Of a stretch of DNA of 33,659 bases, positions 8,093 to 14,928 are shown one piece after another. Source of the stretch: Paracoccaceae bacterium (GTDB lineage Bacteria; Pseudomonadota; Alphaproteobacteria; Rhodobacterales; Rhodobacteraceae); the NCBI GenBank assembly GCA_027069385.1, contig JALXER010000393.1:1-33659 (forward strand), read 5' to 3'. Both the position numbers and the translations under genes were made by a program. The notes beneath the pieces are model-generated. The model was not told where the DNA came from and did not search any database. It saw only the letters and a list, made by a program, of their open reading frames with translations. The first letter of the stretch is position 1. Each line of letters starts with the position of its first letter.

Positions 8093-8317
8093 ATGAACCG
8101 GGATCAATACGCAGCCCTGCCGAAATTTATCAAGGCACGCACCGAGGAATACCTCAAACTGGCAAAAACCCTTTCCGATGACTGGTACGGCATGGACCGC
8201 GAGGACGAAGTGCATTTGCTAACCGTGCAACTGGCCGCCGCGATGATGAACATGGATTCCGCCGAGGTGATCGCCTCGCAAATCGCGGAATTCTCCAAGC
8301 AACTGAACACGAGGTAA
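8093..8317 (+). CDS. Small hypothetical protein between the CoA-transferase subunits
   Basis: 74 residues starting at the ATG at 8093 (AAAGGTGG lies just upstream; an in-frame GTG at 8084 is inside that site and so less likely). Mostly helical, soluble, with no signal or membrane segment: MNRDQYAALPKFIKARTEEY near the start and VQLAAAMMNMDSAEVIASQI toward the end. I do not recognise a family. Its position 29 bp after scoA and 4 bp before scoB, with an intact frame and a good ribosome-binding site, makes it a real gene. It might be an accessory or stabilising subunit of the transferase, but nothing in the sequence proves that. Confidence 0.75.
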   Translation: MNRDQYAALPKFIKARTEEYLKLAKTLSDDWYGMDREDEVHLLTVQLAAAMMNMDSAEVIASQIAEFSKQLNTR

Positions 8318-8321
8318 CCCG

Positions 8322-8948
8322 ATGAGCTGGGACAGAAACCAAATGGCCGCGCGCGCGGCGCAGGAATTGCAAGACGGCATGTATGTGAACCTTGGCATCG
8401 GCATTCCGACGCTGGTCAGCAACTATATTCCCGACGGGGTCGATGTGACGCTGCAATCGGAAAACGGCATGCTGGGCATGGGCCCCTTCCCGACGACGGA
8501 CGAGGTCGATGCCGACCTGATCAACGCGGGCAAGCAAACCATCACGCAACTGCCGCGCACCAGCTATTTCAGCTCGGCCGACAGCTTTGCGATGATCCGT
8601 GGCGGCAAAGTCGACATGGCCATTCTGGGCGCGATGGAGGTGGCCGAAAACGGCGATCTGGCCAACTGGATGATCCCGGGCAAGCTGGTCAAGGGCATGG
8701 GCGGCGCCATGGATCTGGTCGCCGGGGTTAAACGGGTGATTGTGGTGATGGATCAGGTCAACAAGCATGGCGCATCCAAGCTGCTGCACGCCTGCACCCT
8801 GCCCCTGACCGGCAAGGCCGTGGTGGACCGCATTATCACCGAGTTGGGGGTCTATGACGTGGTGCAGGGTGGGCTAAAGGTCGTTGAAATGGCCGACGGG
8901 GTCACCCTTGCCGATATCCGCGCCGCCACCGAGGCAACCCTTGTCTAG
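8322..8948 (+). CDS. scoB: 3-oxoacid CoA-transferase subunit B
   Basis: Beta subunit of the same transferase, 208 residues. It contains the catalytic segment LQSENGMLGMGP, whose Glu forms the covalent CoA thioester intermediate, preceded by YVNLGIGIPTLVSNYIPDG. Later family landmarks are MIRGGKVDMAILGAMEV, WMIPGKLVKGMGGAMDL and VVMDQVNKHG. The ATG at 8322 follows the small gene by 4 bp; GAGG at 8311-8314 serves as its ribosome-binding site. Acts in the cytosol with ScoA. A folded element of about 65 bp starts 5 bp after the stop. Confidence 0.95.
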   Translation: MSWDRNQMAARAAQELQDGMYVNLGIGIPTLVSNYIPDGVDVTLQSENGMLGMGPFPTTDEVDADLINAGKQTITQLPRTSYFSSADSFAMIRGGKVDMAILGAMEVAENGDLANWMIPGKLVKGMGGAMDLVAGVKRVIVVMDQVNKHGASKLLHACTLPLTGKAVVDRIITELGVYDVVQGGLKVVEMADGVTLADIRAATEATLV

Positions 8949-8952
8949 CGCC

Positions 8953-9017
8953 GCTTCCCGGAACGGGAAGCTCTGCGAAAGAGGGGGGCCGTTTACGGCT
9001 CCCCGAGCGAGCAGAGC
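8953..9017 (+). other. Structured element downstream of scoB (two nested hairpins)
   Basis: First hairpin: GCTTCCCG with CGGGAAGC at 8953-8971. Immediately after comes a larger one: GCTCTGC (8970-8976) pairs with GCAGAGC (9011-9017), then an internal loop GAAAGA opposite GAGCGA, then a 9-bp inner stem 8983-8991 with 8996-9004 closing a TTTA tetraloop. There is no U-tract, so it is not a standard terminator. It could stabilise the scoB mRNA, act as a Rho-type boundary, or be a small RNA. Confidence 0.55.
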
Positions 9018-9038
9018 GTCAGACAGGACATTGCCCCG

Positions 9039-10010
9039 TTGCCTGTTTTTGGCACCGTGAATTTGCAGCCGCACACAACCACCATTGCCGGGCTGGGTTT
9101 GCTGGTGTTGTTTGTGCTGGGGATGCTCGGTCTGGTTTTGCTGACCGACTGGGCAGTGATCCGCGAACATCTGTCCCGCATCGGGATCGCAGAATTGCTG
9201 GCCCTGCTGGGGTTATCGCTGCTCAACTATCTGGCGCGGGCGCTGCGCTGGCGGCTGTATACGCGCGCGCTGGCACTGCCCACCGGTTTTACACAGGACC
9301 TGCGTCACTATCTTGGCGGTTTTGCCCTGACCATCACCCCCGGCCGCGTCGGAGAGCTGATCCGCCTGCGCTGGATCAGCCTTGAAACCGGCGCGCCACT
9401 AACCCAAGTCGCGCCACTGGCGCTGGTTGACCGCGCCGCCGATCTGGCCTCGGTGGCGCTGCTGCTGATGCTGGCAACCCTGCTGGGCACCGCCGGACTG
9501 GCCGGAGCAGTGCCCGCGGGGCTTGTCGCCGCTATTGTGGCGGTTTTGGCTACGCATCCGCGCCTGACGGTCTGGGGCATAACGCTGGCGTGGCGGATCA
9601 CCGGACGCTGGCCACGGCTGTTCGCCACCCTGCGCCGCGCCGCACGCCGGTTGCGCGCCTTTTCCCGCCCCGCCATCGTGTTGCCCGCCTTGGCCTTAGG
9701 GGCGCTTGGCTGGTTTGCCGAATCATTTGCTTTTTATCTGTTGCTGGGCTGGCTGGGGGCCGATATCGGATTATGGGGCGCGGTGGCGATCTTTCTGTTT
9801 TCCATGCTGGGCGGCGGCGCAACCGGCCTGCCCGGCGGGCTGGGCGGGGCCGAAGCCGCCATGGTCGCGCTGCTTAGCCTGAAAGGCGTGCCGTTGCTGG
9901 TCAGCCTGCCCGCCACCGCCATTATCCGCCTGACCACGCTGTGGTTTGCCATCCTGATCGGCATTACGGTGTTTCCTTTTGCGCAACGATCTGCCAGAAA
10001 GGCGAGGTAA
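9039..10010 (+). CDS. Multispanning membrane protein, lysylphosphatidylglycerol-synthase TM / flippase-like family
   Basis: About 317-323 residues with eight or so hydrophobic helices. It belongs to the UPF0104/LPG_synthase_TM group: hallmarks are NYLARALRWRLYTRAL, an ITPGRVGELIRL loop and, toward the end, the Gly-rich GGGATGLPGGLGGAEAAMV. Members are the integral part of MprF or stand-alone proteins tied to lipid-linked sugar or phospholipid movement. The start is uncertain: TTG at 9039 or GTG at 9057 (MNLQPHTTTIAG); neither has a strong ribosome-binding site. Its TAA overlaps the ATG of the DprE1-like gene (TAATG), so it may export or flip the polyprenyl-phosphate sugar made by the next genes; this is inference. 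Confidence 0.82.
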   Translation: MPVFGTVNLQPHTTTIAGLGLLVLFVLGMLGLVLLTDWAVIREHLSRIGIAELLALLGLSLLNYLARALRWRLYTRALALPTGFTQDLRHYLGGFALTITPGRVGELIRLRWISLETGAPLTQVAPLALVDRAADLASVALLLMLATLLGTAGLAGAVPAGLVAAIVAVLATHPRLTVWGITLAWRITGRWPRLFATLRRAARRLRAFSRPAIVLPALALGALGWFAESFAFYLLLGWLGADIGLWGAVAIFLFSMLGGGATGLPGGLGGAEAAMVALLSLKGVPLLVSLPATAIIRLTTLWFAILIGITVFPFAQRSARKAR

Positions 10011-11328
10011 TGCGCTGGAAAACCACAACATATAGCGGATGGGGCAACCATCTGCGGGCGACGGGCCAACTGGCCCGCCCCGAAAAGACCGCCCTGCTGG
10101 CACCGCTGCTGGCCGATGAACCGGCACCGGCGATCGGCAACCGGCGCTCTTACGGCGATGCCTGCCTGAATTCGGACGGGCGCGCCATCGACATGACCCG
10201 CCTGGATAATCTGATCGGTTTTGACCCCGACAGCGGCACCCTGCACGCACAAGCCGGTGTCCTGATCGGCGATATTCTGGATATTTTCGGCCCGCTGGGC
10301 TGGATGCCCGCGGTGATGCCGGGCACCGGTTTTGTCACGCTGGGCGGGGCTATCGCCAATGATGTGCATGGCAAAAACCACGAGCTGACCGGCAGCTTTG
10401 GCCAGCATGTGGCCAGCATCGAGTTGATCAATCAGGCCGGTGACATTGAAACCATCACCACCGAAACCCACCCCGACCTGTTTCGCGCCACCATCGGCGG
10501 GCTTGGCCAGACCGGCGTCATCGCCAGCGCAACCCTGCGTCTGGCCCGTTGCCCGGGCGGCACCATTGCCGTATCCGAACGCCGCATGGCCGATCTGGAT
10601 GCTTTTCTGGATGCGTTCCATGGCTCTACCGCCACCTATCAGGTCGGCTGGATCGATATGGGCGCGCGCGGCGAAAGCATGGGCCGCGGTATTCTGGAGG
10701 AAGGCTCGCCCGCCGAAGGGCGGTTTGCCAAGCCGCGCAAGCTGCGCGCCGTGCCCTTTACCCTGCCCGGATTTGCCATCAACCGCCTGAGCGTGCGCGC
10801 CTTTAACGCCCTTTATCTGCGACGGGTGCCCAAGTCTGGGCGCGAGCGCGAACGCCCGTTGCGCGATTTCTTTTTCCCGCTCGACCGGGTGCTGAACTGG
10901 AACCGGGTCTACGGCAAGCGCGGATTTCAACAATTTCAATGCATCCTGCCCGACGAGACCGCACCGGCAGCCCTGCGCGAGATGCTGGACCTGATTAGCG
11001 CCAGCGGCATTGCCTCGCCGCTTTCGGTGCTGAAACGGCTGGGGCCGGGGCGCGCGGGGATGCTGTCCTTTCCCATGCAAGGGTTCACGCTGGCGGTCGA
11101 TATCGCCACCAAAAAGGGCAGCAACGCCCTGCTGGCCAGTTGAACCGGATCACCGCTGACGCCGGCGGTCGGGTCTATCTGGCCAAGGATTCGAGCCTGC
11201 CCGCCGACGCCTTGCCCGATATGTACCCCGAATTGGCCGATTTCCAAAAAGTGCTGCGCCGCGTCGATCCGGCAGGCCGGTTTGAAACCGACCTGACGCG
11301 ACGATTGCAGATCAGGGGGGTAAAATGA
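10010..11328 (+). pseudogene. dprE1: DprE1-like FAD-dependent decaprenylphosphoryl-ribose 2'-oxidase, frameshifted near the 3' end
   Basis: First half of the epimerase that turns decaprenylphosphoryl-ribose into decaprenylphosphoryl-arabinose. Frame 1 (10010-11143, 377 residues) holds the FAD-binding domain: NRRSYGDACLNSDGRAIDM, the MPGTGFVTLGGAIANDVHGK loop, and GGLGQTGVI, then the substrate domain up to FPMQGFTLAVDIATKKGSN. It stops at LLAS. The true C-terminus continues in another frame: LNRITADAGGRVYLAKDSS through LRRVDPAGRFETDLTRRLQI, ending 11328. One missing base around 11132-11140 explains the break (LLAQLNRI would be restored), so this is either a sequencing or assembly error or a fresh lesion. 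The rest of the gene is undamaged. It overlaps the next start by 4 bp. Confidence 0.88.
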
Positions 11329-12062
11329 CCGAAACCTGGATCATCCTCGGGGCTTCGTCGGCCATCGCCCGTGCCTTTGCCCGCCAACAGGCCGCCACCG
11401 GCGCGCGCCTTATACTGGCGGGGCGCAACCATCAGGAATTGCTGGAACAAGCGCAGGATCTGTGCCTGCGCGGTGCCCCCGAAGCCGACGCGGCAGAGTT
11501 CGATATCCGCAACCCGGGCACCTTTGCCCCGATCATCGATCTGGCTGCGCAAACCACCGGAACGGTGAATGCAGCGGTGTTTGTCGGCTCTATGCCCGAA
11601 CAAGCCGATATCGACCGCGACCCGGACTTGCTGGATACGGTGGTTCTGGACAATTTCACCGGCCCTGCCCACTTTTTGCACGCGCTCGCACCGCTGCTGG
11701 AGGCACGCGGCAAAGGCACCGTTATCGGCATAGGCTCGGTTGCCGGAGATCGCGGACGCCTGGGGAACTATGCCTATGGTGCCGCCAAGGCCGGATTTCA
11801 TACCTACCTGTCAGGCCTGCGTAACCGGCTGGGCCGGAAAGGTGTGCAGGTGATTACCGTGAAACCGGGATTTGTCGATACGGCGATGACCTGGGGAATC
11901 GAGGGCATGTTCCTTGTGGCATCCCCCGAAGACATTGCCAAAGCCCTGATCACCGCAACCCGCAAACGCAAAAACGAGATCTATACCCCGTGGTTCTGGC
12001 GCTACATCATGCTGATCATTCGAAATATCCCCGAATTCATCTTCAAGAAACTGTCGATCTAA
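11325..12062 (+). CDS. dprE2: DprE2-like short-chain dehydrogenase (decaprenylphosphoryl-keto-erythro-pentose reductase)
   Basis: Predicted NAD(P)H-dependent reductase that completes epimerisation of decaprenylphosphoryl-ribose to the arabinose form. 245 residues, SDR fold: cofactor loop GASSAIARAFA at about 9-19, AGRN after strand 2, the catalytic serine in IGSVAGDRG near 138, and the YAYGAAKAG active site (Tyr near 149, Lys 4 residues later), followed by KPGFVDTAM. The C-terminus (YIMLIIRNIPEFIFKKLSI) is hydrophobic and amphipathic, as in DprE2 proteins that work at the membrane. The ATG overlaps the end of the DprE1-like frame (ATGA), which indicates coupling. SDRs are broad, so the assignment leans on the DprE1 neighbour. 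Confidence 0.85.
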   Translation: MTETWIILGASSAIARAFARQQAATGARLILAGRNHQELLEQAQDLCLRGAPEADAAEFDIRNPGTFAPIIDLAAQTTGTVNAAVFVGSMPEQADIDRDPDLLDTVVLDNFTGPAHFLHALAPLLEARGKGTVIGIGSVAGDRGRLGNYAYGAAKAGFHTYLSGLRNRLGRKGVQVITVKPGFVDTAMTWGIEGMFLVASPEDIAKALITATRKRKNEIYTPWFWRYIMLIIRNIPEFIFKKLSI

Positions 12063-12381
12063 CCCGAATCCGGGCGCTCCCGCACTCCAGCCATTGACTG
12101 GCTAAAGCCAGCCAACGACTTCCGTTTGGGCCGGGCCTCGGCTTCGCCTCGGCAGGGGGCAAGCCCCCTCTGGCGCAAGCGCCATTCACCCCCCCCCGGG
12201 ATATTTGCGAAAAGAAGAAGATGAGACTTCATTCTTCCTTAAATACTCTCAGGGGGGAGCGACGCCAAGTCGCGAGGGGGCGGAACGCCCCCATACCGCC
12301 CGCAGGGCGGCCCGGCCCAAAGGGAAGCCTGTGATTGCGGAACGCAATCAGGGGCTGGACTGCGGGAGTACTCCGGTTTGG
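12063..12381. other. Convergent intergenic gap filled by a composite palindromic element
   Basis: 319 bp between the DprE2-like stop and the HAD-UbiA stop. It holds no gene. Almost all of it (12076-12369) belongs to the repeat element described separately; an open frame running through it from 12205 is produced by the repeat and is not coding. Confidence 0.8.
12076..12369. repeat. Composite palindromic element, copy A
   Basis: About 294 bp, a large imperfect inverted repeat. Outer arms: 12076-12092 (begins GCTCCCGCACTCCAGCC) pairs with 12353-12369, 15 of 17. Second arms: CTTCCGTTTGGGCCGGGCC at 12119-12137 pairs with 12309-12327, 18 of 19. Between each pair lies a different small hairpin (CTGGCT-AA-AGCCAG at 12098-12111 on the left). 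The centre carries GGGGGC-AA-GCCCCC (12155-12168), TGGCGC-AA-GCGCCA (12171-12184) and two facing AT-rich motifs at 12190-12224 and 12227-12258. The left part recurs in inverted orientation at 28233-28305. It may double as a two-way terminator. Confidence 0.8.
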
Positions 12382-13926
12382 CTAGATGACCGAGGCGGCA
12401 GCCAGGGTCAGGCCTGCGCCGATTGCCATCAAGGTCAGGCCGACCGGGTCGCGCAGGGCAAAAACAATCGGGTCATAATTCATCCGCCCTTGCCAGCCGC
12501 GCCAGATCATTCGCGCCAGCCACAGCGCCACCGGCACTGCCGCCAGGCGCAGCAACCAAACGTCTTTGTACAGGTTCAGCGCAATACTGTCGTAAGAATA
12601 GAGCAGATAGACCACCAACGCACCAACCGACGCAGTTATGGCAATATTGCGCAGGTCGCCCCGATCGTGCCGGGCATAGCCTCGCCCGGGCAGTTGCCGG
12701 TCGTCAGAGGCCCGGCTTAGCTCTATCAGACGCTTGACACAGCCCAGCGCCAGAAACACCGGAAACACAAAGCTGCCCAGCCAGCCCGACATCGGCACGC
12801 CGGCCACAACCGCCCCCGCCACCACCCGCAAGGTATAAAGCGCCGCAAGGGTTGCCACATCGACCCAGCGTAACCGCTTCAGCACCAGCGAATAGGATAG
12901 CGACAGCACCATATACACCGCAATTATCCCGCAAAGCCCCGCCGAATGCAGCAACGCCCCGCCCAGCGCCGTACTCGCCAGCAGCAAGAACAGCACCATG
13001 CCGGTCTGGATCGGCACCGCCCCCGCGGCAAACGGACGCTTGCACTTGGTCGGGTGACGCCGGTCTGCCGACAGATCCAGCAGATCGTTGATGATATAGA
13101 TCGAGGAAGCCGCCGCGCTGAAAACCGCAATCCCCCACAGGGTCAGCAGCACGCTATGCAACTCCAGCCGGTGGGCCGCCACGATCGGCAGGAACAGCAG
13201 GATATTCTTGATCCACTGATGCGGCCGCAAGGCGCGCAGGCTATCCTTTGGCCGCTGCCTGGATTCGATGATCTCTACCGGCGGGTCAAAGGATTGCAGC
13301 GCATTTCGAAACCGCGCGCTTCGAACTACGGCTATTTTACCCGCTGATTCGGCCCATACCGGCAGATCGGCGCGGGAATCACCGACATAGTCAAAACCCG
13401 CCTTGCCAAACCGTGCCACCAGGGCGCGCGCTTTGGTGTTTCCGGTCATATTGGTTTCGCCGTCCGATGCCAGCACCGGCTCGCCCAGATCCAGCCGGTC
13501 AGCCAGCGCGCGCACAAGGGTTTGATCCGAACCCGAGGCCAGCGCGACCGCTCGTTCGGCTTGGCGGGCATCGCGAATCCGCTTTTCGACCTCGGGGTTC
13601 AGGGGCATTTCGGCCATGTCCAACTGTGCCAGCCGCGCCAGATTTGCCTTTAGCCTTGCCTTGTGGATCAGGTTTTTGAATACCACCTTACAGGTCGCAA
13701 CCGGATGCCGGCCAAGCGCCGCCCAAAAGCTTTCGAACAATAAATCGGTGCGGAGCAACGTCCCGTCTACATCCACGACAAGGGGCAACTGTCCGCTTTG
13801 TTCGTTTTGTTCACTGTCGGGCAATTGCGAAGCTCCAAAGAAAATATCGAGTCCCCGCCTTCGCAAAGAATTTCGCCAACGGCTATGGGGTAAGTTCAGG
13901 ATATTCCGAATCCGGTCAATGATCAA
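12382..13926 (-). CDS. HAD phosphatase-UbiA prenyltransferase fusion (DPPR-synthase-like)
   Basis: 514 residues with two enzymes in one chain. Residues of about 48-215 are a HAD hydrolase: VVDVDGTLL with Asp52 and Asp54, ASGSDQ, and a GDSRADLPVW loop. Residues from about 230 form a UbiA-type membrane prenyltransferase with the Mg-diphosphate motif NDLLDLSADRRHPTK and KRPFAAGAVP, closest in pattern to mycobacterial Rv3806c, which joins phosphoribosyl diphosphate to decaprenyl phosphate. The HAD part may then remove the 5'-phosphate, as Rv3807c is thought to do. With the DprE1/DprE2 genes this completes a decaprenyl-phosphoryl-arabinose route. Start is a TTG at 13926 with a weak AAGGA upstream; the first 45 residues are not conserved-looking, so the true start may lie further in. 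Confidence 0.85.
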   Translation of the reverse strand: MIIDRIRNILNLPHSRWRNSLRRRGLDIFFGASQLPDSEQNEQSGQLPLVVDVDGTLLRTDLLFESFWAALGRHPVATCKVVFKNLIHKARLKANLARLAQLDMAEMPLNPEVEKRIRDARQAERAVALASGSDQTLVRALADRLDLGEPVLASDGETNMTGNTKARALVARFGKAGFDYVGDSRADLPVWAESAGKIAVVRSARFRNALQSFDPPVEIIESRQRPKDSLRALRPHQWIKNILLFLPIVAAHRLELHSVLLTLWGIAVFSAAASSIYIINDLLDLSADRRHPTKCKRPFAAGAVPIQTGMVLFLLLASTALGGALLHSAGLCGIIAVYMVLSLSYSLVLKRLRWVDVATLAALYTLRVVAGAVVAGVPMSGWLGSFVFPVFLALGCVKRLIELSRASDDRQLPGRGYARHDRGDLRNIAITASVGALVVYLLYSYDSIALNLYKDVWLLRLAAVPVALWLARMIWRGWQGRMNYDPIVFALRDPVGLTLMAIGAGLTLAAASVI

Positions 13927-14114
13927 ACGGCTTTTCTATCCTTACATCAGCGTCGATTCGGGGTGCCCAAATGTGTCACAATTGGTCAAATTTGGCATGC
14001 TGCCGACATTATTTCGCGGCAGGTATCGCGCTAACCTATTGTTTTTACGATTTATTCACAAATATACCCATTTGATGGCAATCCGCCTTTATTCTGCCAC
14101 ATTTCCCCACCATT

Positions 14115-14146
14115 TTGACAATTAACCGGTCGAATCCTTGTGTTAA
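14115..14146 (+). promoter_or_regulatory. Candidate promoter for the Flp pilin gene
   Basis: A perfect TTGACA at 14115-14120. The best -10-like stretch downstream is TGTTAA at 14141-14146, 20 bp away, so spacing is poor. If used, the leader would be about 130 nt and include the 14215-14233 hairpin. Confidence 0.3.
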
Positions 14147-14214
14147 GTGATTCTTTCGGCACGTGTCAGAAGGACAGAAGGCCTTGGTTTTTTGTTTTGA
14201 GACTCGGAACTTTG

Positions 14215-14233
14215 CCCCGTAACGCGGGGTTTT
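14215..14233 (+). terminator. Short terminator-like hairpin in the pilin leader
   Basis: CCCCG-TAACG-CGGGG followed by TTTT, about 50 nt before the pilin ATG. The stem is only 5 bp. It may act as an attenuator or a leader stabiliser. Confidence 0.35.
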
Positions 14234-14284
14234 GGTGGGGTTTATCCCTTAATGAACTGAAATGTATCCTTTGGAGGGAACAAA

Positions 14285-14458
14285 ATGAAACTTCTGAACG
14301 TATTCTTGAAAGACGAAGACGGCGCTGTAACTGTTGACTGGGTTGTTCTGACCGCTGCAATCGTGGGTATCGGCATTGCTGTTGCCGCTGCGATCAAAAC
14401 CGGCCTGGACACCGCTGCCGGCAGTGTTGCCGCTTCGATCACCGACGCCGTAACCTAA
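14285..14458 (+). CDS. flp: Flp-type IVb pilin 1
   Basis: Major pilin subunit candidate of the Tad pilus, 57 residues and below the usual ORF-size cut-off. It opens MKLLNVFLKDEDG, the short basic/acidic leader, with prepilin cleavage expected after Gly13. The 44-residue mature protein begins AVTVDWVVLTAAIVGIGIAV, the hydrophobic assembly helix, and ends in a short Ser/Thr/Ala tail. The conserved Glu-Tyr of canonical Flp pilins is Asp-Trp here. A very strong ribosome-binding site, GGAGGG at 14273-14278, lies 6 bp before the ATG, consistent with high expression. It is processed by the prepilin peptidase at 24410. Confidence 0.93.
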   Translation: MKLLNVFLKDEDGAVTVDWVVLTAAIVGIGIAVAAAIKTGLDTAAGSVAASITDAVT

Positions 14459-14459
14459 G

Positions 14460-14499
14460 CATTGCCCGATTGGCCCGACTGTCGGGCCGAAAGGCAATG
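14460..14499 (+). other. Nested hairpin just after pilin 1
   Basis: CATTGCC (14460-14466) pairs with GGCAATG (14493-14499), enclosing GGCCCGA-CTG-TCGGGCC (14472-14488). It starts 2 bp after the pilin stop and lacks a U-tract. A structure like this can protect the pilin mRNA from 3' decay and reduce read-through, giving more pilin than downstream assembly proteins. Confidence 0.55.
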
Positions 14500-14538
14500 T
14501 TGAATGCTTTCTAGATGTACTAGCGAGCTATGCTATTT

Positions 14539-14561
14539 TCCGGAGCGCGCTGCGCTCCGGA
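14539..14561 (+). other. Perfect 10-bp stem hairpin between the two pilin genes
   Basis: TCCGGAGCGC, loop GCT, then GCGCTCCGGA. No U-tract follows. It may be a second mRNA-stability or attenuation element in the 171-bp inter-pilin gap. Confidence 0.5.
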
Positions 14562-14629
14562 TACAGTGCTCGTAACCATTTCTCTGTTTAGTTCTTGCCA
14601 GCTGTGTATTTGGTTATGGAGGATGTGCT

Positions 14630-14824
14630 TTGTTGAAAAAGCTTAAAAAATCCCGGTTTCTTACGGATGAAGATGGCGCGGTCACGGTTGACTGGGTTGT
14701 TCTTACGGCAGCAATTGTGACCTTCGGGATCGCGGTTGTGGTGCTTATCCGGCCCGCTTTGGAAGATTCCGCTGATACCATTAGCACAAATATTGTTAGC
14801 GCCGTTGCCGACGCGCTTTCCTGA
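14630..14824 (+). CDS. Flp-type IVb pilin 2 (paralogue)
   Basis: 64 residues. Leader MLKKLKKSRFLTDEDG, cleavage after Gly16, mature start AVTVDWVVLTAAIVTFGIAV, so the first 14 mature residues match pilin 1 exactly while the tail differs (EDSADTISTNIVSAVADALS). The start is a TTG at 14630, 6 bp after a GGAGGA box; no in-frame ATG fits. A TTG start and a more charged leader suggest lower production than pilin 1, so it may be a minor or alternative subunit. Confidence 0.88.
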   Translation: MLKKLKKSRFLTDEDGAVTVDWVVLTAAIVTFGIAVVVLIRPALEDSADTISTNIVSAVADALS

Positions 14825-14928
14825 CGTCTTTTCCAAACCCGTACAATCATCTTCAGGCTTGATGTTGTCTTTCTTTGACAAATTGTTAAGTATGGCCTTG
14901 GTCTGATTCTGCTATAGGGTTTAAAAAT

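Larger units (their letters stand above)
13927..14284. other. AT-rich divergent upstream region of the pilus locus
   Basis: 358 bp between the HAD-UbiA start (-) and the first Flp pilin (+). No gene seen. It is clearly AT-richer than the flanks and must hold the promoters for both directions. It contains a candidate -35 at 14115, a short CTGCCG/CGGCAG hairpin (14000-14022) and a terminator-like hairpin in the pilin leader (14215-14233). Confidence 0.7.

Noticed and set aside
9734..11080. 448-residue open frame on the minus strand across the flippase-like and DprE1-like genes
   Set aside because: It spans two convincing plus-strand genes with known motifs and has no recognisable domain; high GC suppresses stops in this frame.
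12205..12720. 171-residue plus-strand frame from the convergent gap into HAD-UbiA
   Set aside because: It begins in the palindromic element and continues antisense to the UbiA domain; no ribosome-binding site or domain.
14875..14918. Promoter for cpaB (TTGACA at 14875 and TATAGG at 14913)
   Set aside because: The boxes are 32 bp apart, and TATAGGG more likely serves as the weak ribosome-binding site of cpaB; read-through from the pilins is enough.
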